A stretch of 64,000 bases of DNA from Bacteroidales bacterium UBA5287 (lineage in GTDB: Bacteria; Bacteroidota; Bacteroidia; Bacteroidales; Dysgonomonadaceae), in assembly GCA_002411345.1 (NCBI GenBank), contig DHSL01000065.1, forward strand, positions 75,141 to 139,140, in the 5' to 3' direction. Below the pieces are notes generated by a model. The model had not been told where the DNA came from. It made no database searches and was given only the letters and a program-made list of their open reading frames with translations. Below are positions 35,173 to 45,076 of this stretch, in pieces. The position numbers and the translations under genes were made by a program. Each line of letters starts with the position of its first letter. Positions within the stretch are counted from its first letter, which is position 1.

Positions 35173-35952
35173 TTAACCGGCTACATTGGTTTTAATGCCT
35201 AATAATTCTACTCTTTTGGCTATCTCCTGAAGTGTATGAAGTGAGACTTTTTTAAGCCCTTTTGCGGGTGTTTCGCGGTCAATGGTATAAATCATTACTT
35301 CACGTGGATTCATTTCTTTAACGAGCTCTAACCACGCTAAAACATCCTCTTTTTTGCTGTTGTCTATCTCCTTACCTTCAAACTCTCCTCTGAGAAACAT
35401 GGTTTGTAGTACAAAATTGCCTTTGAATTTTTTGTATAATTCTACTTGCCTGGCTACGGAATAGTCGGGCGAATTTGGTCTGTCTATGAGTCTAACGGTT
35501 TCATCGTCTGCTGAATCTAACTTCAATATTGGATTGTCTACCTTTTGAAGTGCTTCAAATACTTTTACTTTTGATACTAATATTCCGTTTGAAAGTACGC
35601 TTATCTTTGCTTCGGAATAGTAATGATTCCTTAACTGAATGGTATCTTCTATTATTTCGGCAAATTCCGGATGCAACGTGGGCTCTCCATTACCGGCAAA
35701 GGTGATCACATCCAACTTTTTACCTTCATTTTTAAGTTTTTGGAATTTATCTTCTAACGCTGCTTTAACATTTTCACGACTGGGTAACTTGGTCTTGGTG
35801 CGAAAATTTTCATTGAATCCGCACTCGCAATAAAGACAGTCGAACGAACATAGTTTACCGTCGTATGGCAAAAGGTTTATACCTAAAGAGGTACCCATTC
35901 TTCTACTGTGAACGGGACCATAAACTATTTCATGAAAGAGTATTGTTGACAT
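35173..35952 (-). CDS. Radical SAM protein (COG0731-like)
   Basis: A 259-residue protein with the cluster motif CSFDCLYC (Cys35, Cys39, Cys42; CX3CX2C) after the conserved YGPVHSRRMGTSLGINLLP, and a glycine-rich SAM site FAGNGEPTLHPEF. These features place it with the 'wyosine-like' radical SAM proteins of Bacteroidota; the reaction is not known. It lies 51 bp after yqaA and may be the last gene of a polA-yqaA transcript. Its stop lies within a small hairpin shared with the convergent ychF end. Confidence 0.85.
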   Translation of the reverse strand: MSTILFHEIVYGPVHSRRMGTSLGINLLPYDGKLCSFDCLYCECGFNENFRTKTKLPSRENVKAALEDKFQKLKNEGKKLDVITFAGNGEPTLHPEFAEIIEDTIQLRNHYYSEAKISVLSNGILVSKVKVFEALQKVDNPILKLDSADDETVRLIDRPNSPDYSVARQVELYKKFKGNFVLQTMFLRGEFEGKEIDNSKKEDVLAWLELVKEMNPREVMIYTIDRETPAKGLKKVSLHTLQEIAKRVELLGIKTNVAG

Positions 35953-36003
35953 TTTGAATGTTTATTTTCTTGTTTTGTTATTGTTATTATTATTATTCTG
36001 AAT

Positions 36004-36456
36004 CTAAAACCAACCGATTATTGCATCTGTTCCAAATCCTAATGCTACGTATCGTATAAATTTACCTAATGTCATTGATAGGGTGGTGATCCAGATATTT
36101 GATCGCATGAATCCAAGGGCTACAATAATTAAATCGCCTACTCCCGGAACGAATGCGAAAAAACCCATGAATGCGCCTTTGCCTTGAAGCCAAATTTGCA
36201 TCTTTTCTATCTTTTCTCGCTTGATCTTTAGGTACTTTTCTACCCATTCAATCTTACCTAATGATCCAATTAGATAGCACGTTAAACCGCCTAATGCATT
36301 ACCAATGGTTGCAAATAAAATGCAGGTCCATACATCTAATCCGGCGACTATCAATGCGGAAAAAACGACTTCGGACCCTAATGGCAATATGGTGGCGGCC
36401 AAAAAGGATGCTAATAATAATCCCCAATATCCATATTCTATTAATCCTTCTGTCAT
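36004..36456 (-). CDS. YqaA/DedA-like small membrane protein
   Basis: 150 residues with four to five hydrophobic segments: GYWGLLLASFLAATILPLGSEVVFSALI, a short amphipathic stretch with KREKIEKMQ, then GFFAFVPGVGDLIIVALGF and a C-terminal helix. The small VTT/DedA-type (YqaA) family has a conserved re-entrant Pro-Gly segment, here FVPGVGD. Such proteins may act as lipid scramblases or influence membrane homeostasis. It starts 25 bp after polA. Confidence 0.85.
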   Translation of the reverse strand: MTEGLIEYGYWGLLLASFLAATILPLGSEVVFSALIVAGLDVWTCILFATIGNALGGLTCYLIGSLGKIEWVEKYLKIKREKIEKMQIWLQGKGAFMGFFAFVPGVGDLIIVALGFMRSNIWITTLSMTLGKFIRYVALGFGTDAIIGWF

Positions 36457-36481
36457 TGAATCTTAGTTGATGTTTTGTCTT

Positions 36482-39259
36482 CTAATGGGCGGATAACCAG
36501 TCTTCACCATTCTTACAATCGGTGATTAGGGGTACTCGTAACTGATAGGCGTGCTCCATCTCGTAAATGATAATGCTTTTTACTTCTTCTAATTCTGAAA
36601 AGGGTACGTTGAAACAGAGTTCGTCGTGTACCTGAAGTATCATCTTTGATTTGAAATTACCTTTGTTCAAGCGCTCAAATATACGGTTCATCGCTACTTT
36701 AATAATGTCTGCTGCACTTCCTTGAATGGGTGCATTAATGGCATTGCGCTCTGCATAGCCACGAACATTTCCATTTCGGGAATTGATGTCGGGTAAATAA
36801 CGTTTGCGACCGAAAATAGTTTCTACATATCCTTGTTGCTGGGCTTTAGAAATGCTTTCATCCATATATTTTCGCACTCCGGGAAAGGAAGCAAAGTATT
36901 CGTCAATCAGATTCTTAGCGTCTGTTCTCGATATAGTGAGTCTTTCGGATAGTCCGAATGGGGTTATTCCGTAAATAATTCCAAAATTGGCCGTTTTTGC
37001 TGTACGACGCAAATCGGAAGTGACTTCTTCTATCGGTATATTATATATCTTGGAGGCTGTGGCTGCATGAATGTCTTGATTGTTATTAAATGCTTCAATC
37101 ATATGCTCGTCTTCACTTAAATGGGCCATGATGCGCAATTCTATCTGAGAATAATCGGCGGAGACAAAAGTGCAGCCTTCATCGGGAATAAATACCTTAC
37201 GCATTTCTTTGCCGCGTTCATCACGGATAGGAATGTTCTGAAGATTGGGATTTGTACTGCTTAATCGTCCTGTGGCTGCAACAGTCTGATTGTATGAGGT
37301 GTGGACTTTTCCTGTCTTTGAATTGATCAGCTGAGGAAAAGAATCTATGTATGTGCTTAATAGCTTCTTTATTCCTCGCTGCTCCAATATTTTGCCAATT
37401 ATTGGGTGCTTATGCTGTAATTTTTCGAGCTCTTCTTCACTGGTCTTATACTGACCGGTTTTTGTCTTTTTTGCCTTGTCTACTATCTTCAGATGATCGA
37501 AAAGTACTTCACCTATCTGCTTGGGCGAATTCACATTGAATTCTACACCGGCCATCTCAATGATTTCTGTTTCTACTTGATGAAGTTCTTGCGTCATTTC
37601 TTTGGAAAGTACGGCCAACGCGTCTAAATCGAGACGGGCACCTTCCCATTCCATATCGGCAAGTACATAAATCAAGGGTAATTCTATCTTGTCTAATAGA
37701 TCGCTCAGATTGTTTTTAATGATCTCTTTCTCTAGTATATTCTTTAACTTAAGCGTAATATCGGCATCTTCAGAAGCATAATCGCATACTATCTTGGGAG
37801 AAATATCACGCATGTTAAGCTGATTCTTACCTTTTTGACCAATCAGCTCTTCAATATGGATCGTCTTGTAATTGAGATAGGTTTCGGCCATATAATCCAT
37901 ACCGTGTCGCATTTCGGGATTCAACAGGTAATGGGCGACCATCGTGTCAAAGAGTTTACCTTTTACCTGAACGCCGTATTTCCTAAGTTCTAACATGTCA
38001 AACTTGATGTTCTGACCGGACTTTTCAATGTTTTCGTTTTCAAAAAACGGTTTGAAAAGCTGAACCTGGGCTGTCGCTTCTGCTTGATTTGACGAAATGG
38101 GAATGTAATAGGCTTCACCTTCCTTGAAAGAAAAAGACATCCCGACTAACTGACTAGTAAGTGGATCAACTCCGGTAGTTTCTGTATCAAAACATACGCT
38201 TTGTTGCGAACATAACTTCTCGTTCAATTCTTTCATTGCATTTTCTCCTTCAATTAAATGATAGGAGTGGGGAGTGGTCCTAATATCTGAAAGATTGGTG
38301 AATAATTCTTGCTGAATAGGAATATCTTCGGTCACTGTCGCAAATAAATCTCCTTGAATAGCAATTGCTTGTGGTTTGGGAGTTTCTACTTTCAATACAC
38401 GGGCAAGGATTGTACGGAACTCAAGCTCAGTGAATATCTTAATTATTTCATCTGTATTCTTTTCTCTAAGCAAAAACTTTTCCTTCTCGATTTCAATGGG
38501 TACATCTGTTTTTATTGTTGCCAGATATTTAGAAAACAATATCTGTTCTTTGTTTTCTTCTATTTTTGTCTTGAGTGCACCTTTAAGCTGATCTGTATTT
38601 TCAAGCAAGTTCTCAATCGTGCCAAATTGGGCTAACAATTGTTCTGCTGTTTTGGGTCCTACTCCAGGACAACCGGGAATATTATCGGATGAATCTCCCA
38701 TTAATCCCAACAAATCTATAACTTGTTTAGGACTTGTAATATTGTATTTCTTCAATACGGCTTTTTCATCCAAAACTTCAAAATCGTTGCTGCCGTACTT
38801 TGGTTTGTACATAAATATATGATCTTCCGTAAGTTGTGCGTAATCTTTATCAGGTGTCATCATATATACGTCAAACTCTTCTTTATCAACTCTTTTTGCA
38901 ATCGTTCCTATAACATCATCTGCTTCGTATCCCGGTACTTCTAAAACAGGTATATTGTACGCACGAATGATTTCTTTTATAATGGGGACGGATAGTTTTA
39001 TATCTTCGGGAGTTGATTCGCGATGGTCTTTATACTTTTCGTATTCAATATGACGAAATGTAGGTCCTTCTGGATCAAAAGCTACGGCAATGTGTGTAGG
39101 ATTTGCCTTTGTAAGTACTTCTTCAAGTGTGTTTACAAATCCAAATATTGCTGATGTATTTTGTCCTTTGGAATTAACTCTTGGATTCTTTATAAATGCG
39201 TAATATGATCGATAAATCAGGGCATAGGCATCCAGGAGAAAGAGTTTCTTTTTTGACAT
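36482..39259 (-). CDS. polA: DNA polymerase I
   Basis: A 925-residue enzyme with all three modules. The N-terminal 5' nuclease (about 1-290) has LLDAYALIYRSYYAF and the helix-hairpin-helix region LGLMGDSSDNIPGCPGVGPKTA. The 3'-5' exonuclease (about 340-510) has intact CFDTETTG and YASEDADIT. The polymerase domain has ADYSQIELR, RRTAKTANFGIIYG and QVHDELCF. It acts in Okazaki fragment maturation and repair. Upstream of yqaA, 98 bp from the divergent polyprenyl synthase gene. Confidence 0.97.
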   Translation of the reverse strand: MSKKKLFLLDAYALIYRSYYAFIKNPRVNSKGQNTSAIFGFVNTLEEVLTKANPTHIAVAFDPEGPTFRHIEYEKYKDHRESTPEDIKLSVPIIKEIIRAYNIPVLEVPGYEADDVIGTIAKRVDKEEFDVYMMTPDKDYAQLTEDHIFMYKPKYGSNDFEVLDEKAVLKKYNITSPKQVIDLLGLMGDSSDNIPGCPGVGPKTAEQLLAQFGTIENLLENTDQLKGALKTKIEENKEQILFSKYLATIKTDVPIEIEKEKFLLREKNTDEIIKIFTELEFRTILARVLKVETPKPQAIAIQGDLFATVTEDIPIQQELFTNLSDIRTTPHSYHLIEGENAMKELNEKLCSQQSVCFDTETTGVDPLTSQLVGMSFSFKEGEAYYIPISSNQAEATAQVQLFKPFFENENIEKSGQNIKFDMLELRKYGVQVKGKLFDTMVAHYLLNPEMRHGMDYMAETYLNYKTIHIEELIGQKGKNQLNMRDISPKIVCDYASEDADITLKLKNILEKEIIKNNLSDLLDKIELPLIYVLADMEWEGARLDLDALAVLSKEMTQELHQVETEIIEMAGVEFNVNSPKQIGEVLFDHLKIVDKAKKTKTGQYKTSEEELEKLQHKHPIIGKILEQRGIKKLLSTYIDSFPQLINSKTGKVHTSYNQTVAATGRLSSTNPNLQNIPIRDERGKEMRKVFIPDEGCTFVSADYSQIELRIMAHLSEDEHMIEAFNNNQDIHAATASKIYNIPIEEVTSDLRRTAKTANFGIIYGITPFGLSERLTISRTDAKNLIDEYFASFPGVRKYMDESISKAQQQGYVETIFGRKRYLPDINSRNGNVRGYAERNAINAPIQGSAADIIKVAMNRIFERLNKGNFKSKMILQVHDELCFNVPFSELEEVKSIIIYEMEHAYQLRVPLITDCKNGEDWLSAH

Positions 39260-39305
39260 ATTGTAGAGTAGTTAGGAAATTAGAATGTAAAGTTACAAAT
39301 ATTTG

Positions 39306-39335
39306 TTGCTTTAAGTAGTTTTATTCTTAAATTTG
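39306..39335 (+). promoter_or_regulatory. Promoter of the polyprenyl synthase gene
   Basis: TTG (39306-39308) and TAAATTTG (39328-39335) with 19-bp spacing; 22 bp to the ATG. Confidence 0.6.
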
Positions 39336-39357
39336 TGGTCTATAATTCGAAAACTAG

Positions 39358-40332
39358 ATGGATCAAAGTAGCATAATTCGTAATTATCTCCAAGATGAAT
39401 TAAGGAAATTCGATATCCTTTTCAGAGAATCAATCATAAGCTCAAACCCTCGTATTCAAGAGATTGTAGATTATGTATTCAAATCTGATGGAAAAAGAAT
39501 TCGTCCTTTGCTTGTTTTTTTGTCGGCTAAAGCATGCGGTGAAATCAATGATATTTCGTTTCACGGAGCTGTGACAATAGAATTGTTACATACTGCTTCT
39601 TTGATTCATGATGATGTTGTTGATAATGCAAAACTTAGAAGAGGAAGATCTTCTGTTAATGATGTCTACGATAATAGAAAGTCTATTCTTGTAGGTGATT
39701 ATTTTTTGGCATCTGCTCTTCAGGAAAGTGCGAAAACAAAGAACTTTGAGATTATTAATATGGTCTCTGAATTAGGTAAAAATCTTGCCGAAGGTGAATT
39801 GAATCAACATTCATTAGCAACAGAAGTTGTTATCGATGAAAACGAGTATTTCAACGTTATTGATAAAAAAACCGCTTCTCTAATGAGTGCATGTACTAAA
39901 ATCGGTGCAATTTCTGCAAACGTAAGTCCTGAATTGGTTGAATTATTCTCAGAGTTAGGTAGGATTTTCGGTATTTGTTTTCAAATCAAAGATGATATTT
40001 TTGATTATTATAAGACAGATGTTGGCAAACCTACCGGAAACGATATCAGAGAAGGAAAGATCACATTACCTCTAATTTATGCGCTTAAAAATACTTCTTC
40101 AGATTCATCTGAAGAAATGATGGAAATCATATCTAAAGGTGCTTATACTCCAGAAAACATTGAAAAGCTTTTGCAATTTGCAAAAGATAATGGTGGTATT
40201 TCATATGCCTATGATGTTATGGATAAATTAATTAATAAGGGTGATGAAATTATATCTAATATTCAAATAGATAAAGATATTGAATCAATGCTGATTCTTC
40301 TGTTTTCCTATTTCAGGGAAAGAGCCTATTAA
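39358..40332 (+). CDS. Long-chain trans-polyprenyl diphosphate synthase (IspB-like)
   Basis: Head-to-tail prenyl transferase of 324 residues. First aspartate-rich motif DDVVD (85-89, in LIHDDVVDNAKLRRG), second motif DDIFD (212-216, in QIKDDIFDYY), and the substrate-binding GKRIRP near 45-50. It probably makes the side chain of menaquinone; chain length cannot be read with confidence. Monocistronic, ending at the 32-bp palindrome shared with hsp20. Confidence 0.93.
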   Translation: MDQSSIIRNYLQDELRKFDILFRESIISSNPRIQEIVDYVFKSDGKRIRPLLVFLSAKACGEINDISFHGAVTIELLHTASLIHDDVVDNAKLRRGRSSVNDVYDNRKSILVGDYFLASALQESAKTKNFEIINMVSELGKNLAEGELNQHSLATEVVIDENEYFNVIDKKTASLMSACTKIGAISANVSPELVELFSELGRIFGICFQIKDDIFDYYKTDVGKPTGNDIREGKITLPLIYALKNTSSDSSEEMMEIISKGAYTPENIEKLLQFAKDNGGISYAYDVMDKLINKGDEIISNIQIDKDIESMLILLFSYFRERAY

Positions 40333-40367
40333 AAAAACTATCACTCTTAAATTTAAGAGTGATAGTT
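40331..40367. terminator. 32-bp perfect palindrome, terminator between convergent genes
   Basis: 40336-40367 is a perfect 2 x 16-bp palindrome centred on TTTAAATTT-like AAATTT. Seven A precede it, so on the minus strand it is followed by seven T and clearly ends the hsp20 transcript; it may also stop the plus-strand gene, whose stop codon it adjoins. Confidence 0.8.
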
Positions 40368-40403
40368 ATTGACAGATCTTTAGTGTAACTTAAAGCTATT
40401 ACC

Positions 40404-40832
40404 TTATTGGATTTCAATTCTTTTTGTTTTAGTAACTTTCTCTTCTTCTTTTAATTCAGGGATCTTGATTGTAAGAACGCCATTTTCAATGTTTGCCATG
40501 ATTTTGTCTTTTTCAACATTTTCAGGTAATATCATTCTCCGCTGAAATTGTGTATAAGAGAATTCTCGTCTCAGATACGTGCCCTTACTATCTTTATCTT
40601 CGCTTTCGTTTTTCTTTTCAAAAGAGATTACCAAATTGTTATCGTCCTCAATAGAGATATTGCAATCTTCTTTTTTCATTCCCGGTGCGGCTACTTCAAC
40701 TACAAATCCATTTTCGTCTTGCTTAATATTGATAGCAGGAGACATTTTACTGTTATTTTCCATCCATTCGTTACCAAAAAAATCATTAAAAATGCTAGGT
40801 AACCAGTTGTTTGTTCTTCTAATAATTGCCAT
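40404..40832 (-). CDS. Small heat-shock protein, Hsp20/alpha-crystallin family
   Basis: A 142-residue ATP-independent holdase. The alpha-crystallin domain (about 33-140) has FVVEVAAPGMKKEDCNISIEDDNNLVIS and the closing IENGVLTIKIPEL. The N-terminus MAIIRRTNNWLPSIFNDFFGNEW is typical for Bacteroidota members. The start is preceded by AGAAAGGAGTAAATT, an unusually good Shine-Dalgarno for this phylum, fitting strong induced expression. I saw no CIRCE element. Confidence 0.95.
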   Translation of the reverse strand: MAIIRRTNNWLPSIFNDFFGNEWMENNSKMSPAINIKQDENGFVVEVAAPGMKKEDCNISIEDDNNLVISFEKKNESEDKDSKGTYLRREFSYTQFQRRMILPENVEKDKIMANIENGVLTIKIPELKEEEKVTKTKRIEIQ

Positions 40833-40967
40833 AATTTACTCCTTTCTTTTAAAGTTTGTAATATTATATCTTAAGTATTTAATTAAATAGATACATCAAT
40901 AAAAATTCAAACTGTGTGCCGAAGGTTTTCTATAAGTTGCCTTTATTTTTAAAGTGACAATATGGCA

Positions 40968-40975
40968 CAAAATTA
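40968..40975 (-). promoter_or_regulatory. -7 box of hsp20
   Basis: Minus-strand TAATTTTG giving a leader of about 130 nt. The 358-bp gap holds this promoter and the lacZ terminator and nothing else I can identify. Confidence 0.4.
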
Positions 40976-41136
40976 ACATTTTTACACCTTAAATCATCAC
41001 AAATAAGACAAAAGGGCAGGTAAATGCAAATGAATGCAGATGAAAATGAAATATCACTACGTACTTTATTATATCAATAAACAGCTTTATATGAGTTTTT
41101 GTTTATGTTTTATGCAACAATATCGTGAAGATTTAA

Positions 41137-41175
41137 GCAAAAAGAAGAGCGAGATTTAATCCCGCTCTTCTTTGA
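41137..41175 (-). terminator. Terminator of the beta-galactosidase gene
   Basis: AAAGAAGAGCG/CGCTCTTCTTT (11 bp) with an 11-nt loop, and T-rich sequence after it on the minus strand. Confidence 0.85.
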
Positions 41176-41190
41176 AAGAATTGATAATAA

Positions 41191-44100
41191 TTAATAGTAT
41201 TTTAATGTGGATTTATTTTCTAAATCTTTAGAATTATCTAATGGGATAAGAGTAAATCCCCAGTTATAGTCCTTATTTGCAGGAATACTATATTCTGGTA
41301 ATGGTCTGGCACCCCAGCTGTTATAACCAGCGACTCCTTGTTGTTTCATATCAACACAAACTTCTACGAAATCACGAGGAGAAATATCATTGATATGTGT
41401 TTGTTTTGGCATCCTGTTTTCGGGACTGTCCCAACCTTTTCTTCTTAATTCATTTGATTTATCATTAGCCTCTTCAGGATAGAAATTGTTCCATTGATAT
41501 GGCTTGTCTTTATTTTCTTCAGAATCAAAGTCTTCTACAGTATTTCTAAGAGCATTGAAACCTATAGTAGAGTCGGCAACGACGAGCAAGCCTCGATTAT
41601 TCTTTGTTGTGAGTGCAAGCCAACGAGTATCTGTACGATGACCATTTTCTTGAGGTCGTGCATAGAGCGTGTACATATCTTCTGCCGTCGTTTTATAGCG
41701 ACCAACTTTTGATCCGGAAGCGCGGTCACTATAATTTTCGCCTGGTCCGCGACCAAAATATTCTACTGAATTCATATTTTTAGGAAGTCTGAATCGAACA
41801 CCAATGCGAGGTACATCCAATTGAGAAGACGATTTTCGTGCAGCAATAGCTTCTGGTGAATAAGTAGCTAATTTAGATGATTCAGACATATCAGTTTTCT
41901 GTTCTTGCATATCTGTTGAATAAAACTTAGCATTTACTTTAAGAACCCCTTCGCCATCAATTCTATATTGAATTGTATAAAGATTGCCAGCTGCAAGTAA
42001 ATAAGTTGTCTCTACAACTGCATTATTACCATCCAAATAAGCATTAGTTTGAGTAACATTGAAGTTTTTGCTTGATTGTTTCCAAACTTGCAAACGATAT
42101 GGACTACCGTTTCCATAATCATTATCCGTAGGACCGCGCCAGAAATTAGGTTGGATTCCGAATCCGTCAGCAAAATACTCCGTTCCCTTTACTTTATATG
42201 AGCTAACGATTCCTTTTTTCTTATCGAAAATGAAGTTAACATTATGTGATTTCAGTACAATTTCATTGTCGTTATCGGTAATATCAAATTTGATTGATTT
42301 TGTAGATTGATATTGCTTATCAATTGTCTGCACAGGCAATTTGAATTGCTCAATAGCAACAATATAGCCAGCGGGTAGGAGAGCGGTCGCTTTTTTCAGA
42401 GCGACTTCAAAATTTATGAAATACTCAGTCCCTGGTTTAGGACTTATTTTTGGATAATTGATAGTCACCTCTTTTGATTCCTGCGGTTTTAAGTTGATAT
42501 TAAGATTACCTCTATTGATCACAACTCCTTCTTCTGTAATGTTATAGGTAATGATGTAATCATCAGTATTTTTGAAGTAGAATCTATTTTCAATCTCAAA
42601 TTTACCGTCCTCAATATTTATCGGTCGGAATGCAAAATCCTGATGAACATATTTTACTTCGTTCATAGCGGGGTGGGGGTTTCTGTCCGGATCGATCACT
42701 CCATCACAAACAAAATTACCGTCACTTACCATATTTGTACCGTAATCGCCACCGTAAGTCCAGTATTTTCTTCCGTTTTCATCATATTCAACCAGTGCAT
42801 GTTCAACCCATTCCCAGATGTATCCACCCTGAAGATTCGGATATTTGTAAATGGCTTCCCATTGCAAATCAATGTTTCCACTTGAATTACCCATTGCGTG
42901 AGAATATTCAGAAGGTACTACCGGTCGATCACTTCCATTTTTACCAGTTTGTTCCAACCATGCAGCGCTTGGGTATTGTGGAACGTAAAGATCTGTGTTC
43001 CATTCCCATAAAGCACGTTCATAGTTGACTGGTCTATTCATTAGTTTTGCCTCTTTTTCTTTAAGCCACAGATATGCTTTATAGAAATTATATCCATTTC
43101 CGGCTTCATTTCCCAGCGACCAGAAAGTTACTGCAGGCAAGTTTTTGTTTCTTTCGTACATGTTTATAATCCTGTTTAAGTGTGGTTTAAGCCATTCAGG
43201 ATTATTTCCAAGAGAACCACCTTTTTGAAGATCGTAGTACATTCCATGACTTTCGATATTTGCTTCGTCATAAATGTAAAAGCCATATTCATTACAAAGT
43301 TCATAAAAGCGTCTGCTTTGCGGATAATGACTCAAACGAATAGAATTCACATTATGTTGTTTCATCAGTTCGAAGTCGCGTATCATGATCTCTTCCGTAA
43401 CATAATGCCCAGTTTCCTGGTTAACCTCATGAATGTTAACTCCTTTAAGTTTAATAGGTTGTCCGTTCACAAGGAACAAGTTGTCGGTACGACCACTTTT
43501 ACTAACTACAGGTTTAATTTCAAACTTTCTAAAACCGACAGAGTAGGGGACAATTTCCTGAACTTTACCATTTTGAGTGTTAGTGATCAGAACTTTGTAA
43601 AGGTTTGGTGTTTCTGCCGTCCATTTCAGTGGATTATCTATTGTTTTTTGTGCAAAATCAATCTCCTTTTCTTCACCTGAACTCAGTGTGATTGTCTGTT
43701 TATCAGATGCTACAACCTTGTTATTAGCATCCAGTAATTCATATTTAATTTCCGCATTAGATGTTTTATCACTATTGTTTCGAATCATTGTCTTCAGAGA
43801 AAAGATACCATCTTTATATGTATCATTCAAAGTAGAAACAACCACAAAATCGCGTACTTGTGTTTTAGGTTGACTCCAAAGATAAACATCACGTTCTATT
43901 CCGCTTATGCGCCAGAAGTCCTGACATTCGAGGTAAGAACCAGTAGACCAGCGGAATATTTTAAGCACTAGTGTATTTTTTCCCGGTTTCACATAATCGT
44001 TAAGTCTAAACTCAGCAGGGTTTTTAGAGTCCTCACTATAACCCACTTCCTTGCCATTAACATAAACATATACACCCGATTTTGCCCCACCAATATGCAG

Positions 44101-44580
44101 ATATATATCACGGTTCATCATGTCCGAAGTGATATCAATATCTCTTCTGTAAACTCCCACAGGATTCATTTCCGGAAGCAGTGGCGGTTGTGGATTACGC
44201 GGTTTAAATTCATAACCATGATTAGAATAAACTGGTGTTCCAAAACCCTGTACTTCCCAGTTTCCCGGAACTTTTATATCAGCCCAATCGTTTGTCGAGG
44301 TGTTAGGATCCGTAATGTTTTCAGGCAACATTTTGTAACCTTCAACATAGTAAAATTTCCAGGTACCGTTCAACGAATGATAATATTTGCTATTCTCAAA
44401 CTTTGAGTTGATCGCATCATTTTGATTATCGAACGTCATAAATGAAGTACGTGGATATTCCTTGTTCACATCTGTCACTTGAATATCCTGCCAATAAGGC
44501 TTTGTGTTTTCTTGAGCCGAAATTTTAAAGAATGTCAGCAAAAGAATAATACACATAAAAGGGATAGTTTTTTTTCTCAT
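41191..44580 (-). CDS. Secreted GH2 beta-galactosidase (LacZ type)
   Basis: The 1129-residue protein has a signal peptide (to about residue 22, ISAQ), so it acts in the periplasm. GH2 jelly-roll, Ig-like and TIM-barrel domains are followed by a second Ig-like domain and the Bgal_small_N domain typical of LacZ. The acid/base is Glu492 in SLGNEAG and the nucleophile is Glu558 in PSEYSHAMGNSSGN. It releases terminal beta-galactose. No SusC/D or other glycosidase is adjacent, so it stands alone rather than in a polysaccharide utilisation locus. It has its own promoter and terminator. Confidence 0.95.
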   Translation of the reverse strand: MRKKTIPFMCIILLLTFFKISAQENTKPYWQDIQVTDVNKEYPRTSFMTFDNQNDAINSKFENSKYYHSLNGTWKFYYVEGYKMLPENITDPNTSTNDWADIKVPGNWEVQGFGTPVYSNHGYEFKPRNPQPPLLPEMNPVGVYRRDIDITSDMMNRDIYLHIGGAKSGVYVYVNGKEVGYSEDSKNPAEFRLNDYVKPGKNTLVLKIFRWSTGSYLECQDFWRISGIERDVYLWSQPKTQVRDFVVVSTLNDTYKDGIFSLKTMIRNNSDKTSNAEIKYELLDANNKVVASDKQTITLSSGEEKEIDFAQKTIDNPLKWTAETPNLYKVLITNTQNGKVQEIVPYSVGFRKFEIKPVVSKSGRTDNLFLVNGQPIKLKGVNIHEVNQETGHYVTEEIMIRDFELMKQHNVNSIRLSHYPQSRRFYELCNEYGFYIYDEANIESHGMYYDLQKGGSLGNNPEWLKPHLNRIINMYERNKNLPAVTFWSLGNEAGNGYNFYKAYLWLKEKEAKLMNRPVNYERALWEWNTDLYVPQYPSAAWLEQTGKNGSDRPVVPSEYSHAMGNSSGNIDLQWEAIYKYPNLQGGYIWEWVEHALVEYDENGRKYWTYGGDYGTNMVSDGNFVCDGVIDPDRNPHPAMNEVKYVHQDFAFRPINIEDGKFEIENRFYFKNTDDYIITYNITEEGVVINRGNLNINLKPQESKEVTINYPKISPKPGTEYFINFEVALKKATALLPAGYIVAIEQFKLPVQTIDKQYQSTKSIKFDITDNDNEIVLKSHNVNFIFDKKKGIVSSYKVKGTEYFADGFGIQPNFWRGPTDNDYGNGSPYRLQVWKQSSKNFNVTQTNAYLDGNNAVVETTYLLAAGNLYTIQYRIDGEGVLKVNAKFYSTDMQEQKTDMSESSKLATYSPEAIAARKSSSQLDVPRIGVRFRLPKNMNSVEYFGRGPGENYSDRASGSKVGRYKTTAEDMYTLYARPQENGHRTDTRWLALTTKNNRGLLVVADSTIGFNALRNTVEDFDSEENKDKPYQWNNFYPEEANDKSNELRRKGWDSPENRMPKQTHINDISPRDFVEVCVDMKQQGVAGYNSWGARPLPEYSIPANKDYNWGFTLIPLDNSKDLENKSTLKYY

Positions 44581-44710
44581 ATCTTTTAGTTTATTTATTC
44601 CTGATTATCGGATTAAGTAATTAGTTGAAAGTCAAAGAGAACTTTCATATTCCTTTATATAGTTGAAGTAAATATGCTTTTTAATTATTAAATATTTTAA
44701 TTGATCGTTG

Positions 44711-44718
44711 CAAAAATA
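44711..44718 (-). promoter_or_regulatory. -7 box of the beta-galactosidase gene
   Basis: Minus-strand TATTTTTG, about 130 bp before the ATG; no clear -33. Confidence 0.4.
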
Positions 44719-44848
44719 CAAATATTTATTTAATAAATAGCATATAATAAAATGATGAGAAGATTATTGTGTCAGTATTTACATTTCAATGATTTATGAG
44801 TTTTATTTTGTTTTTAATAGATTCCTGAATTTGCGATAAGATAATGTA

Positions 44849-44870
44849 GATGGCTTGCCGATGACTTGCC
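44849..44870 (+). repeat. Two 11-bp direct repeats of a different unit
   Basis: GATGGCTTGCC then GATGACTTGCC (one change), followed by GAT. It has the same period as the larger array 85 bp downstream but another sequence. Confidence 0.5.
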
Positions 44871-44955
44871 GATTGTATAAAATGAGAATATAATGTTAAT
44901 TTAATGTTAAATATGTGAGAGAAGATTTAGAGGATTTAGTGAGAAAAAGCGATAT

Positions 44956-45076
44956 CTTAGTGAGACCATAGTCGGAGCATAGTAGGACCATTATCGAAGC
45001 ATCCTCGGAGCATCCTCGGAGCATTGTCGGAGCATCATCGGAGCTGAGTCGGAGGTAGGTCGGAGGTGAGTGAGAG
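44956..45076 (+). repeat. 11-bp degenerate tandem repeat, array 2 (eleven units)
   Basis: Exactly 121 bp divide into 11 units. The inner ones fit CATnnTCGGAG (for example CATCCTCGGAG twice, CATCATCGGAG); the outer ones drift to CTTAGTGAGAC and GTGAGTGAGAG. It sits in the 655-bp gap between lacZ and the acetyltransferase gene. Between the array and 45235 there is only an imperfect AT-rich inverted repeat (45157-45192) that might be a weak terminator. A 64-codon minus frame across it is a by-product of the repeats. Confidence 0.85.

Noticed and set aside
44956..45076. CRISPR array
   Set aside because: Units are contiguous 11-mers without unique spacers and there are no cas genes.
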